Below, piece by piece: positions 17,571 through 27,962 of a DNA stretch of 64,000 bases. Where the stretch lies: positions 1-64,000 of the forward strand of contig JBFXED010000014.1 in NCBI GenBank assembly GCA_050180485.1, given 5' to 3'. The DNA comes from CADEGL01 sp050180485 (lineage in GTDB: Bacteria; Pseudomonadota; Alphaproteobacteria; CADEGL01). Under the pieces are notes generated by a model. It ran no database searches. It was not told the DNA's origin and saw nothing but the letters and a program-made list of their open reading frames with translations. A program made the translations under genes and the position numbers. Numbering within the stretch: position 1 is the first letter of the stretch; every line of letters starts with the position of its first letter.

Positions 17571-19440
17571 TCGAAACCGTGGGGGCCGATGTTTCGACAC
17601 CCCGTTTGACGTAGCGCATCAAAGCCATCAGGGCCGCCGGCGTCAGGCCGGAAATACGGGATGCTTGGCCCAATGTGGATGGTTTCGCCAGGCTGAGCTT
17701 TTCCCGGACCTCCGCCGAGAGGGAGCCGACCTGGCGGTAATCCAATGTCTCGGGCAGCTCCAAACCTTCGTCTTTCCGGAACGCCGCGATGTCCTCCTCC
17801 TGACGGGCTAGATAGCCAGCATAGGAGCCCTCGATCTGGACCTGCTCCAGCACATCAGGCCGGAGAGAGGCGAGTTGGGGCCAAAGAGAGAAGAGGCGGG
17901 ACAGGTCGATATCGGGATAACCCAGCAGGTCCTTGGCCGACCGGCGCTGACCGTCATGATTCACTGGTATGCCGTGCCGAGCCAGTTCGTTCGGGGTCGC
18001 GGTGAGCGATTGGGTAAGGCTTTGGGCCTCTTCCAAGGCGCGGTGTTTTTCATTCCATACAGCCTGCCGCACACCGCTCACACACCCCGCCGCAATAGCT
18101 TTCGGGGTTAGCCGCCGATCTGCATTGTCTGCCCGAAGGTGGAGCCGGTATTCGGCCCGGGATGTGAACATCCGATAGGGCTCCGCCGTGCCATTGGTGA
18201 CCAGGTCATCCACCATGACCCCGAGATACCCATCGGCCCGGTCGAACAAGACCGGGTCCTGGCCCGCGGCAGCGCGCGCCGCGCTCAACCCTGCGATCAG
18301 CCCTTGGGCGCCGGCTTCCTCGTATCCCGTGGTGCCGTTGATCTGCCCGGCCAAGTACAGCCCGGCCAGGTTGCGGGTTTCCAGGCTCGGCTTGAGGGCC
18401 CGCGGGTCCACGAAATCATATTCGATGGCATAGCCCGGGCGGAGGATAACAGCTGATTCCAGACCCGGAATGGTCCGAATCAGGGCCTCCTGGACCGTCC
18501 TGGAGAGGGAGGTGGAGATCCCATTCGGATAGACCGTATGATCGTCAAGCCCTTCTGGCTCAAGGAAAATTTGGTGATTTTCCCGATCCGGGAAGCGCAC
18601 AACCTTATCCTCGATAGACGGGCAATATCGCGGGCCTCTGCCCTCAATTTGGCCCGAAAACAGGGGGGAATGGGCCAAATTCGCCTGAATCACCGCATGG
18701 GAGGCCGGATTTGTCTGGGTAATGAAGCAGGAGACCTGTGGCACCCGAATGGCGTCCGTCAGATAGGAAAAGGGGCGGGGCGGGTGGTCGCCCGGCTGCT
18801 CCACCAATTGCTTCCGGTCGATCGTCCGTCCGTCCAAGCGGGGTGGGGTTCCGGTTTTCAAGCGCCCCAGCGGAAAGCCATACCGGGCCAAAGCTTTGGA
18901 CAACCCGAGGCTGGGCGCTTCGCCTGCCCGGCCAGAAGGAATTTTTTCCGATCCAATATGGATGAGGCCGTTCAGGAAAGTACCGGTGGTCAAAACGATA
19001 CCGCCGGCCAGAATTTCCCGCCCATCGGCGAGAATGAGGCCCGTTACCCTGTCGCCGCGAACGACGAGGTCTTCAGCCGATCCCTCTACGACCTCCAGGC
19101 CAGCCTGGGAGGCAATCAACTCTTGAATCGCCGCCCTATAGAGCTTCCGATCCGCCTGAGCCCGTGGGCCGCGCACTGCCGGGCCTTTACTTTGGTTAAG
19201 CATGCGGAACTGGATACCGGCTCGATCAATAGCCCGGCCCATTAAACCATCCAGGGCGTCGATTTCCCGGACGAGCTGTCCCTTGGCCAATCCGCCAATG
19301 GCGGGATTGCAGGACATTTCTCCAATCTTTTCAAAGCTATGGGTTACGAGTGCCGTACGGGCTCCGAACCGCGCAGCGGCAGCGGCAGCTTCGCAGCCGG
19401 CATGTCCGCCACCGACGACGATCACGTCGTATTTCAGCAT
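17557..19440 (-). CDS. mnmG: tRNA U34 carboxymethylaminomethyl enzyme MnmG (GidA)
   Basis: 627 residues. The FAD-binding motif VVGGGHAGCEAAAAAARFG is at the N-terminus, then EMSCNPAIGGLAKG. Family segments GPRAQADRKLY, GRLKTGTPPRLDG and a C-terminal helical domain follow. With MnmE it installs the cmnm5 group on uridine 34 of several tRNAs. The partner mnmE lies directly upstream on the same strand, separated by 103 bases that carry two parS sites. rsmG follows downstream with a short overlap. Confidence 0.98.
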   Translation of the reverse strand: MLKYDVIVVGGGHAGCEAAAAAARFGARTALVTHSFEKIGEMSCNPAIGGLAKGQLVREIDALDGLMGRAIDRAGIQFRMLNQSKGPAVRGPRAQADRKLYRAAIQELIASQAGLEVVEGSAEDLVVRGDRVTGLILADGREILAGGIVLTTGTFLNGLIHIGSEKIPSGRAGEAPSLGLSKALARYGFPLGRLKTGTPPRLDGRTIDRKQLVEQPGDHPPRPFSYLTDAIRVPQVSCFITQTNPASHAVIQANLAHSPLFSGQIEGRGPRYCPSIEDKVVRFPDRENHQIFLEPEGLDDHTVYPNGISTSLSRTVQEALIRTIPGLESAVILRPGYAIEYDFVDPRALKPSLETRNLAGLYLAGQINGTTGYEEAGAQGLIAGLSAARAAAGQDPVLFDRADGYLGVMVDDLVTNGTAEPYRMFTSRAEYRLHLRADNADRRLTPKAIAAGCVSGVRQAVWNEKHRALEEAQSLTQSLTATPNELARHGIPVNHDGQRRSAKDLLGYPDIDLSRLFSLWPQLASLRPDVLEQVQIEGSYAGYLARQEEDIAAFRKDEGLELPETLDYRQVGSLSAEVREKLSLAKPSTLGQASRISGLTPAALMALMRYVKRGVETSAPTVSNEYR

Positions 19441-19487
19441 GATGTAAATGTACGGGAGGGGCGAAATTCTGTAAAGCGCGGGGCCAA

Positions 19488-19503
19488 TGTTTCACGTGAA
19501 ACA
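19488..19503. other. parS site 1 (perfect consensus)
   Basis: TGTTTCACGTGAAACA is identical to the consensus ParB-binding centromere and is extended by AA and TT to a 20-base palindrome (19486-19505). It sits in the mnmE-mnmG intergenic gap, 40 bases from an identical copy, and about 10.6 kb from the candidate origin. The parA and parB genes are close by. Confidence 0.95.
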
Positions 19504-19527
19504 TTCGATTCGTGGCATTTCGGCCAA

Positions 19528-19543
19528 TGTTTCACGTGAAACA
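19528..19543. other. parS site 2 (perfect consensus)
   Basis: A second exact TGTTTCACGTGAAACA, extended to a 20-base palindrome at 19526-19545 so that its last two bases lie in the mnmE stop codon. The two sites share the preceding GGCC as well, so a 24-base unit is repeated. The 40-base spacing is close to four helical turns, which would place both ParB dimers on the same DNA face. Confidence 0.95.
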
Positions 19544-20878
19544 TTATTTGCCGATACAAAAATCCTTAAAAATCAAATCCAAAAGGTCCTCAACCCCAAT
19601 TGAGCCAGTGATCCGGCCAAGGGAAAAGGCCGCATGTCGGCAGTTCTCGGCGAGCAGTTCCGGCGGCCGGCCAGGCATACAGAGTTGAAGAGCGTCGAGA
19701 CAGGATTGCAGAGCTTGACGATGACGCTCTCGGGTGAAGACCGGTGAATCTCCCTGACCGAACCGCGCGGCCGCCCTCCCGACAAGCCAATCCCGAAGGG
19801 CGTCAAGTCCGGTGCCTTGGAGAGCGGAAACCTTCAGCGCCTTCACGCCACGAATATTCATGGAGACAGAGGGGGTCAGGTCAGCCTTATTGAGCACGGC
19901 CAAACTGTCGCCATCCAAAAGCGCTAGGGAGAGAGCGTCGGGGGTCGAAGCTGTGGCGTCAAAGACGATCAGCTTCAAGGCCGCAGAATCAGCACGCGCG
20001 CGGGCACGGCGGATTCCTTCTATTTCCACGGGGTTCTCCGTTTCCCGCAAGCCTGCCGTATCCGCCAGCAAGAGCGGCCATCCCTCGAGATCGAGTCGGA
20101 CCTCGATGACATCACGAGTCGTGCCGGCAATCGGGGTCACGATAGCCGCGTCGCGCCGTGCCAGGGCATTGATAAGGCTCGATTTACCCACATTCGGCGC
20201 GCCCAGGATGGCGACTTCGATACCATCCCGGATTGTCTGTCCACGCGCGCCAGCGGCCAGGTGAGAGCGCAGCTCCTCAGCCAAACTCGCAATCTCCGCT
20301 AAGGATTCGCCGATCACCGCGTCGGTGACGCCGTCATCGGAGAAATCGATGTGGGCCTCGATCAACGCCGACGCGCGCAACAGCCGGGTGCGCCAGGATT
20401 CGTAAAGCGCGGCTAAGACACCGTCCATCTGGCGGAGGGCGACCCGACGCTGGGCCGCAGTTTCCGCGTCGATCAGGTCGGCCAAACCCTCCAGAGCGGT
20501 CAGATCCAACTTGCCGTTTCTGAAGGCACGGCGGGCGAATTCGCCGGGTTCCGCCAGGCGAATCCGACTCATTCCTCCCAAGGCGCCGTAAAGCGCGGTC
20601 AGTACCGCCCGGCCGCCATGGACATGGAATTCCGCCGTATCCTCGCCCGTCTCGCTGCGGGGAGCGGGAAACCAAAGAACCAAGGCGCGATCGATCAACT
20701 CACGCGAATCCGACTCGCGCAAAGGCACGAGCACCGCATGACGGGGTTCGGGCAGGGGGCGGCCTGTCAGCGCCTTCAGAGCGGTTCCGGCCTGCGAGCC
20801 CGAGATGCGGACGACCGCGATTCCTGCCTTACCGGCGCCGCTGGACAGGGCGAAGATCGTGTCGCTATCGCGCAACAC
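19544..20878 (-). CDS. mnmE: tRNA modification GTPase MnmE (TrmE)
   Basis: 444 residues. The N-terminal folate-binding domain begins SDTIFALSSGAGKAGIAVVRISG. The central G domain has LGAPNVGKSSLINAL (P-loop), the switch segment GTTRDVIEV and DTAGLRE. The protein ends in CIGK, the obligatory C-terminal CxGK motif. It acts with MnmG at the tRNA wobble uridine. It starts 14 bases after the ferredoxin-like gene on the same strand, suggesting an upstream promoter before DUF6489. Confidence 0.98.
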   Translation of the reverse strand: MLRDSDTIFALSSGAGKAGIAVVRISGSQAGTALKALTGRPLPEPRHAVLVPLRESDSRELIDRALVLWFPAPRSETGEDTAEFHVHGGRAVLTALYGALGGMSRIRLAEPGEFARRAFRNGKLDLTALEGLADLIDAETAAQRRVALRQMDGVLAALYESWRTRLLRASALIEAHIDFSDDGVTDAVIGESLAEIASLAEELRSHLAAGARGQTIRDGIEVAILGAPNVGKSSLINALARRDAAIVTPIAGTTRDVIEVRLDLEGWPLLLADTAGLRETENPVEIEGIRRARARADSAALKLIVFDATASTPDALSLALLDGDSLAVLNKADLTPSVSMNIRGVKALKVSALQGTGLDALRDWLVGRAAARFGQGDSPVFTRERHRQALQSCLDALQLCMPGRPPELLAENCRHAAFSLGRITGSIGVEDLLDLIFKDFCIGK

Positions 20879-20892
20879 TATGATCTAAAGAG

Positions 20893-21258
20893 CTATTTTG
20901 CCTTTAGAGGGTCGTCGCCCGGACGCAATTGCAGGCGCCTGACTCGCTTACCGCCCTGGAGATGGACCGACAGGATTTCATCCAAGTCGGCCCGGTCTCG
21001 GTAGGTGTACCAGACCCCTTCCGGATAGATCACCATGGTTGGTCCCAGTTCGCAGCGATCCAGGCAGCCCGCGCCATTGATGCGCATGTCATCCAGGCCG
21101 AACTTCTTTGCCTGATTCTTCAGATAGCTGCGCAGCTTCTCGGCATCCTTGGCCGCACAACAACCGCGTGGGTGGCCGTCGGGACGCTGGTTGGTGCACA
21201 TGAAGACATGCCGGCGGTAATACGGCGCCGGATCGTCGGTCCTGCTTTCGTCGCTCAC
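20893..21258 (-). CDS. (2Fe-2S) ferredoxin domain protein (thioredoxin-like ferredoxin)
   Basis: 121 residues from a GTG at 21258 that overlaps the preceding stop (GTGA). Four or more cysteines occur in MCTNQRPDGHPRGCC and GAGCLDRCELGPTMVIYPEGVWY, the spacing of thioredoxin-fold 2Fe-2S ferredoxins. A longer open frame reaching 21963 is only a GC-rich shadow that crosses the next gene. The protein probably carries electrons in the cytoplasm, partner unknown. It lies between DUF6489 and mnmE in one transcription unit. Confidence 0.85.
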   Translation of the reverse strand: MSDESRTDDPAPYYRRHVFMCTNQRPDGHPRGCCAAKDAEKLRSYLKNQAKKFGLDDMRINGAGCLDRCELGPTMVIYPEGVWYTYRDRADLDEILSVHLQGGKRVRRLQLRPGDDPLKAK

Positions 21259-21503
21259 GTCTTGCCGCCCCCAAAACCTTTCGAGAATTCCGTCCAGAAC
21301 CGCTGCTGCAATTCCTCGAGCCCCTTCACGCCGCTCGGAAACCACGTCTTGAACATCGTCTCCGGATCCATCGCGGCCAGATGGCGCATCATCTCGTCCT
21401 TCATCTTTTCCATCACCGCGTCCTGAATAGGCCTTACGTCGGGCAAGCCGAGGAAGGCCCGTGCTTCTTCCGGAGTGCAATCGATATCGATGCGGACCTT
21501 CAT
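21255..21503 (-). CDS. DUF6489 family small protein
   Basis: 82 residues from the ATG at 21503. It begins MKVRIDIDCTPEEARAFLGLPDV, a pattern I associate with the alphaproteobacterial DUF6489 family, and continues with Met-rich amphipathic helices (AVMEKMKDEMMRHLAAMDPE). No catalytic motif, signal peptide or membrane segment is visible. It is first in the DUF6489-ferredoxin-mnmE unit. Function unknown. Confidence 0.75.
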   Translation of the reverse strand: MKVRIDIDCTPEEARAFLGLPDVRPIQDAVMEKMKDEMMRHLAAMDPETMFKTWFPSGVKGLEELQQRFWTEFSKGFGGGKT

Positions 21504-21657
21504 GGCCGAACTCCCGAATCGCACCTATGTTTGATGAATTGACCGTCAAACTAGGCCAAGCCCACCGACGCCGCAACGCTGCCTCCGTGGGCCGGCAGGT
21601 CATCCACCGTCGGTGTGCAGGACGACGTCCGTACCCGGCCACACGAACGGACGCCGC

Positions 21658-23676
21658 TTGACAGAAAATCTCCTCCGTCACGAGACCAGTCCCTATCTGC
21701 GCCAGCACCAGGACAACCCCGTCCATTGGCGCCCCTGGGGCGAAGCGGCGCTGGCGGAAGCGGAAAAGTCGAGCAAGCCGATTCTCCTCTCGATCGGCTA
21801 CGCCGCCTGCCATTGGTGCCATGTCATGGCTCACGAAAGCTTCGAGGATGAAAAGACCGCGGCGCTGATGAACGAACTGTTCGTCAATATCAAGGTCGAT
21901 CGCGAGGAGCGCCCTGATCTCGACGCGATCTATCAAGCGGCGCTCGCCTTTCTTGGCGAGCATGGCGGCTGGCCGCTTACCATGTTCCTTACACCTAAAG
22001 GCGAGCCATTCTGGGGCGGTACATACTTCCCACCCGAACCGCGCTATGGCCGTGCGGGCTTTCCCGACGTGCTACGCCGCGTTTCCGAGGCCTATCGTGC
22101 TAAACCTGAAGCGGTGCGGCAAAGTGTTCTCGCGCTTAAGGGCGCGCTCGAAAAATCATCCCAGCCTGCACCCGGTGGCGCGCTCGTCCCCAACGCGCTT
22201 GTCGAGGTCGCGAAACATCTGGTCGAAGCCGTCGATAAGGAACAGGGCGCCTTCGGTGGCGCGCCGAAATTTCCGCAGTCGCCCGCGTTCGAATTGCTTT
22301 GGCGCGCTTATCTGAAAACCGGCGATCAAAAACTCCAGCACGCCGTCACGCTGACGCTTGATCGCATGTCGCAAGGCGGCATCTACGATCATCTAGGCGG
22401 CGGCTTCGCGCGCTATTCCGTCGACGCCGAGTGGCTCGTACCGCATTTCGAAAAGATGCTCTACGACAACGCGCTTCTGATCGAACTGCTGACCACCGTT
22501 TGGCAGGAAACGCGCAATCCGCTCTACCGCGCACGCGTGGTAGAAACCGTCGGGTGGGCTCTGCGCGAGATGCGGCACCCCGAAGGTGGCATCTATAGCT
22601 CGCTCGACGCCGACAGCGAGGGCGAGGAGGGGAAGTTCTATGTCTGGACGGAGGCGGAGATCGACCGGCTGCTCGGTGCCGCTGCGCCGGAATTCAAAGC
22701 CGCGTACGACGTAACCCCGCACGGAAATTGGGAAGGCCACACCATCCTCAACCGCCGCCTAAAACCGGCATGGAGCGATAACGATTATGAAGCGCGGTTG
22801 GCGGCCGCGCGTGCGATCCTGTTCGAGGCGCGCGCACCGCGCGTACGGCCAGGGCTCGACGACAAGATCCTGGCCGATTGGAATGGTTTGATGATTGCGG
22901 CGTTAGCCCATGCCGGCGTCGTCTTCGGTCAAACGGAATGGCTCGACGCCGCGCGGGCCGCATTCGCGTTCGTTCAGAAAAGAATGGGCGAGGGGGATCG
23001 GCTGCGCCATAGCTGGAGCGGCGGCCAGGCGCGTCATCCGGCCACGCTCGACGATCATGCCAACATGGCGCGCGCCGCTCTGACTCTGTTCGAAACCACG
23101 GGTGAGGACGGCTATCTCACGCAGGCCGAAGGCTGGGCGGCTACCGTCGAGCGCCATTACATGGACCCGAAAGGCGGTGCCTATTTCTTCACCGCCGATG
23201 ACACCAAGGACGTGATCACGCGCACAAAGCAAGTTCACGACCAAGCCGTACCGTCCGGCAACGGCACCATGGTCGGTGTTCTTGCACGATTGTTCTATCT
23301 GACGGGGAAAGGAACCTATCGCACGCGCGCCGAGGCATTGGTGCAAGCCATATCGGGCGAACTGGAACGGAATGTCTTCGGCCTATCGACCCTCCTCAAC
23401 GCCCATGCTTTCCTGAACGAAGGGGTGCAGATCATTCTGGTGGGCCGGCGCGACGAAGAATCCATCCGCGCTATGCTACGTGCTGTTCATGACATCTCTG
23501 CGCCGGACAAGATTGTTCAGGTGGTGGGAAACACAGAGCAGTTCTCCGTCGCCCATCCGGCTTTCGGCAAAGGCCGCGTGGACGGACGAGCCGCAGCCTA
23601 TGTCTGCCGCGGTCCGGTCTGCTCCTTGCCGATCACCGACGCTGCGGCCTTGCGCGAAAACTTGCGAGCGCGGTGA
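21658..23676 (+). CDS. Thioredoxin domain protein, DUF255/YyaL family
   Basis: 672 residues from the TTG at 21658 (MTENLLRHETSPYLRQH), the expected N-terminus of this family. A thioredoxin-like domain has the CxxC pair Cys51 and Cys54 in AACHWCHVM, followed by NIKVDREERPDLD. The C-terminal two-thirds form an alpha/alpha toroid resembling glycoside hydrolases and N-acylglucosamine epimerases. The family (YyaL, human SPATA20) has no settled biochemical role. It starts a four-gene forward unit and its stop overlaps the ogt start. Confidence 0.9.
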   Translation: MTENLLRHETSPYLRQHQDNPVHWRPWGEAALAEAEKSSKPILLSIGYAACHWCHVMAHESFEDEKTAALMNELFVNIKVDREERPDLDAIYQAALAFLGEHGGWPLTMFLTPKGEPFWGGTYFPPEPRYGRAGFPDVLRRVSEAYRAKPEAVRQSVLALKGALEKSSQPAPGGALVPNALVEVAKHLVEAVDKEQGAFGGAPKFPQSPAFELLWRAYLKTGDQKLQHAVTLTLDRMSQGGIYDHLGGGFARYSVDAEWLVPHFEKMLYDNALLIELLTTVWQETRNPLYRARVVETVGWALREMRHPEGGIYSSLDADSEGEEGKFYVWTEAEIDRLLGAAAPEFKAAYDVTPHGNWEGHTILNRRLKPAWSDNDYEARLAAARAILFEARAPRVRPGLDDKILADWNGLMIAALAHAGVVFGQTEWLDAARAAFAFVQKRMGEGDRLRHSWSGGQARHPATLDDHANMARAALTLFETTGEDGYLTQAEGWAATVERHYMDPKGGAYFFTADDTKDVITRTKQVHDQAVPSGNGTMVGVLARLFYLTGKGTYRTRAEALVQAISGELERNVFGLSTLLNAHAFLNEGVQIILVGRRDEESIRAMLRAVHDISAPDKIVQVVGNTEQFSVAHPAFGKGRVDGRAAAYVCRGPVCSLPITDAAALRENLRAR

Positions 23677-24137
23677 TGCTCTCGGTCACAATCCCTTCGC
23701 CATTTGGCGCGCTCGCGGCGTTTGAAGAGAACGGCGCGATCATTCGCCTACGCTGGGGGAGGGGAGCGGATGATTCGTCTCCTCTACTTGATGCCGCACG
23801 CAGCCAGCTTGCGGATTATTTCGCGGGCCGTTTGCAGACCTTCGACTTGCCCGTGGCGCCGAAAGGCAGCGACTTCGAGCGCGCGGTCTGGGTGGAACTG
23901 ACGCGAATCCCTTATGGCCGCACGCTGACCTATGGCGACCTCGCAGCGCGGGTGAATGGTGTCGCGCGCGCGGTCGGCGGCGCCTGCGGCGCGAATCCCA
24001 TTCCCATCATCATCCCTTGTCACCGCGTGTTGGCCGTCGGTGGTGCCATGGGCGGCTTCAGCGCGCCGGGCGGCGTTGAGACCAAGCGTCGTTTGTTGGA
24101 GCTGGAAGGAATCATCGGCCCGTCGCTGCCCTTCTGA
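23676..24137 (+). CDS. ogt: Methylated-DNA-protein-cysteine methyltransferase
   Basis: 153 residues from an ATG at 23676 that overlaps the previous stop (TGATG). The active-site motif IIPCHRV holds the acceptor Cys115, and FERAVWVELTRIPYGRTLTYGDLA is the conserved winged-helix DNA-binding part. The protein directly removes alkyl groups from O6-alkylguanine in a suicide reaction. There is no AraC/Ada regulatory domain, so this is an Ogt-type enzyme, expressed with the DUF255 gene. Confidence 0.95.
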   Translation: MLSVTIPSPFGALAAFEENGAIIRLRWGRGADDSSPLLDAARSQLADYFAGRLQTFDLPVAPKGSDFERAVWVELTRIPYGRTLTYGDLAARVNGVARAVGGACGANPIPIIIPCHRVLAVGGAMGGFSAPGGVETKRRLLELEGIIGPSLPF

Positions 24138-24218
24138 CGGCCCACCCACCCAGCGTGGCAATCGTCATGGGTGCGGGCTATCCTTTCTCCGCCCGGCACA
24201 AACGTAAGGAGCACCCCC

Positions 24219-24914
24219 ATGCCCGACATCACGATCAAAGCCGCCGACGGCGGCAGCTTTTCCGCCTATCTGGCACAACCCAAATCGGGCAGGGGCGCGG
24301 GCGTTCTCGTCATCCAGGAGATCTTCGGCGTCAACAAAGTGATGCGGCAGATTTCGGACGAGTTGGCCGCACAGGGATACTTCGCGCTTTGCCCGGATAT
24401 TTTTTGGCGGCAGGAGCCCGGCGTTCAGCTAACCGACCAAACCGACGCCGAATGGGCGCGCGCCTTCGAATTCTTCAAAGGCTTCGATGAAGCCAAGGGC
24501 ATCTCGGATCTCAAAGCCTCTCTCGCGCATCTGCGCGGGATCAAGGGCTGCAGCGGCAAAGCCGGCACAGTCGGATATTGCTTGGGCGGCCGCTTGGTCT
24601 ATCTGATGGCCACGCGTTCGGATGCCGACTGCAATGTCAGCTTCTACGGCGTCGGCATCGAGAACAATCTGGACGAAGCCAAGAACATCAAGAAACCCGC
24701 GATCCTGCACATTGCGGAGAAGGACTCCTACGTGCCGCCCGAAGCGCAGGCCAAGATCAAAGCAGCGCTGCAAGGCCATCCGCACGTGACGATCCATGGC
24801 TACGCTGGACAAGAACATGCTTTCGCCCGCGTCGGCGGCAAGCATTACAACAAGGCTTCGGCCGACCTAGCCAACAAGCGCTCAGCGGAGTTCTTCCGCA
24901 AACATCTGGCCTAG
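24219..24914 (+). CDS. Dienelactone hydrolase family protein
   Basis: 231 residues from the ATG at 24219, preceded by TAAGGAG. The catalytic triad typical of dienelactone hydrolases is visible: Cys121 in GYCLGGR, Asp169 in EKDSYVP and His200 in GQEHAFAR. An early EIFGVN segment provides the conserved Glu36 that activates the Cys. Carboxymethylenebutenolidase activity in chlorocatechol degradation is the founding function, but no other aromatic-degradation genes are adjacent, so the real substrate may differ. Confidence 0.9.
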   Translation: MPDITIKAADGGSFSAYLAQPKSGRGAGVLVIQEIFGVNKVMRQISDELAAQGYFALCPDIFWRQEPGVQLTDQTDAEWARAFEFFKGFDEAKGISDLKASLAHLRGIKGCSGKAGTVGYCLGGRLVYLMATRSDADCNVSFYGVGIENNLDEAKNIKKPAILHIAEKDSYVPPEAQAKIKAALQGHPHVTIHGYAGQEHAFARVGGKHYNKASADLANKRSAEFFRKHLA

Positions 24915-24980
24915 CTTGTCCGGCGCAACCGCGCATCCGAGATGATGGGACGACGCGTCCGCGACAAAAGGGGATAGACG

Positions 24981-25955
24981 ATGGTAAAGGCGATCCGCAT
25001 TCATAAGGCCGGCGGGCCGGACGTGCTGACCTGGGAAGATGTTGCCGTGGACAAGCCTGGCGCCGGGCAGATCCTCGTGCGCCATGGCGCGGTCGGCCTC
25101 AACTATATCGACATCTATCACCGCACGGGCCTTTATCCGATCACCTATCCGAGTGGCATCGGCATGGAAGGAGCCGGAACCGTGGAGGCCGTCGGAGCCG
25201 GCGTCACCGATCTCAAGCCCGGCGACCGCGTGGCGTATGCCTCAGCGCCCCTCGGCGCCTATGCCGAAGCGCGCCTCATGCCGGCGGATAAGGTCGTGCG
25301 CGTGCCCGATTCAATCCCGGATCGCGACGCAGCCGCCATGATGCTGCAGGGCATGACGGTCGAGTATCTGGTCCGCCGCACCTACCCAATCAAACGCGGC
25401 GACACGGTCGTCATTCATGCAGCGGCCGGCGGCATTGGCCTGATCTTTTGCCAGTGGGCCAAGCATCTCGGCGCTACAATCATCGGCACGGTCAGTTCCG
25501 ACGAGAAGGCAAAGTTAGCTAAGGCCAACGGCTGCGACCACACGATCATTTACACACGAGAAGACTTCGCGAAGCGGGTGAAGGAAATCACCGGCGGTGC
25601 CGGCGTGCCTGTAGTTTATGACTCCATCGGCAAAGACACCTTCGAAGGCTCATTGGATTGCCTGCGCCCGCGCGGCCTCATGGTCAGCTTTGGTAACGCC
25701 TCAGGCCCCGTGCCGCCCTTCTCGATCGCCATTCTCGGCGCCAAGGGCTCACTCTATCTTACCCGGCCGTCGCTCGCGGCCTATACCGCGACGCGCGCTG
25801 ACCTGCTCGAAAGCGCCAAGGCGCTTTTCGATGTGGTGACCTCGGGCGCGGTGAAGATCGCGGTCAACCAGACCTATCCGCTTAAGGATGCGGCCCAGGC
25901 GCACAGAGACCTCGAAGCACGCAAGACCACGGGTTCGACGGTCCTTATTCCCTAA
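24981..25955 (+). CDS. qor: Quinone oxidoreductase (zinc-free MDR family)
   Basis: 324 residues, normal for QOR. The N-terminal GroES-like domain contains GLNYIDIYHRTGLYP, and the NADPH-binding Rossmann motif is HAAAGGIGLIFCQWAK near residue 140. No structural or catalytic zinc ligands are seen, as expected. It reduces quinones with NADPH in the cytoplasm. The last gene of the forward block, it is followed after about 20 bases by a strong bidirectional terminator. Confidence 0.93.
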   Translation: MVKAIRIHKAGGPDVLTWEDVAVDKPGAGQILVRHGAVGLNYIDIYHRTGLYPITYPSGIGMEGAGTVEAVGAGVTDLKPGDRVAYASAPLGAYAEARLMPADKVVRVPDSIPDRDAAAMMLQGMTVEYLVRRTYPIKRGDTVVIHAAAGGIGLIFCQWAKHLGATIIGTVSSDEKAKLAKANGCDHTIIYTREDFAKRVKEITGGAGVPVVYDSIGKDTFEGSLDCLRPRGLMVSFGNASGPVPPFSIAILGAKGSLYLTRPSLAAYTATRADLLESAKALFDVVTSGAVKIAVNQTYPLKDAAQAHRDLEARKTTGSTVLIP

Positions 25956-25977
25956 GGGGCTATCGGCCTGAAACAAC

Positions 25978-26014
25978 AAGGGCGGCGGACCGGAAGGTCT
26001 CGCCGCCCTTTTTC
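25978..26014. terminator. Bidirectional rho-independent terminator between qor and rho
   Basis: The arms AAGGGCGGCG (25978-25987) and CGCCGCCCTT (26001-26010) pair perfectly over 10 bases around a 13-base loop. T residues follow on the forward strand (CCCTTTTTC). On the reverse strand the hairpin is followed by TTGTTGTTTC. It separates the convergent qor and rho genes and probably ends both transcripts. Confidence 0.88.
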
Positions 26015-26033
26015 ATGATCCCGACGGATCGCG

Positions 26034-27320
<1,287 letters not shown>

Positions 27321-27512
27321 GGCATTTCCGCCTTTCGGCGCCGCTTGATAATGGGGAGGAAAGCGCTTCTGCCTAGGCCGGTGTGGCTGCGGCATGTCCA
27401 GGCGGGAGGACCGCACGGACGGGTCTAAGACCTAAACGAAGCGAAGGGGTAGGTGGTTCGGAACGAAAGGAAATATAGGCCAATCTCGGCCGCGCGCCAA
27501 GGGCCTCTGGGC

Positions 27513-27962
27513 TTAGAAGGGACGCGCGACCACGAAAATCACGATGCCGATCATCAGAATTGTCGGGGCTTCGTTCATGATTTTGTAAAACCGGGCGGAG
27601 CGGCGGTTGCGGTCGGCGGCGAAATCCTTCCGCCAGGCCGCCATCAGATGATGCAAGACCGTCAAGGCAACTACAAAAAGCAGCTTTACGGGAAACCAGC
27701 CCCTTTGCCAAAGCACCGGTCCCTGTACCACTGCTAGTAGGATACCAAAGACATACGTCGCACCCATGGCGGGATTCATGATCCCGCGCAACAGGCGACG
27801 CTCCATAATCTTGAAGGTCTCCGACGCTTCGCCGCCAGGCTCCGCCGCCGCGTGATAGGCGAACAGGCGGGGCAGATAGAGAAGGCCCGCCATCCACGAG
27901 ATCACGCTGACGATGTGGGCCACCTTGAGCCACGGATAGACGCCGGTCAGCCATTCGATCAT
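27513..27962 (-). CDS. hemJ: Protoporphyrinogen IX oxidase HemJ
   Basis: 149 residues from the ATG at 27962. It has four hydrophobic segments and the family pattern WLKVAHIVSVISWMAGLLYLPRLF (quoted here in parts: WLKVAHIVS, SWMAGLLYLPRLFAYH), with His16 and a second His in HHLMAAWRKDF likely contacting heme. HemJ converts protoporphyrinogen IX to protoporphyrin IX in the inner membrane when HemG or HemY is absent. The start overlaps the hemH stop by 4 bases, which puts two consecutive heme steps in one operon. Confidence 0.93.
   Translation of the reverse strand: MIEWLTGVYPWLKVAHIVSVISWMAGLLYLPRLFAYHAAAEPGGEASETFKIMERRLLRGIMNPAMGATYVFGILLAVVQGPVLWQRGWFPVKLLFVVALTVLHHLMAAWRKDFAADRNRRSARFYKIMNEAPTILMIGIVIFVVARPF

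Noticed and set aside
20893..21963. Long version (356 codons) of the ferredoxin gene
   Set aside because: It would cross DUF6489 and the start of the DUF255 gene. The GTG at 21258 in a 4-base overlap is the sensible start.
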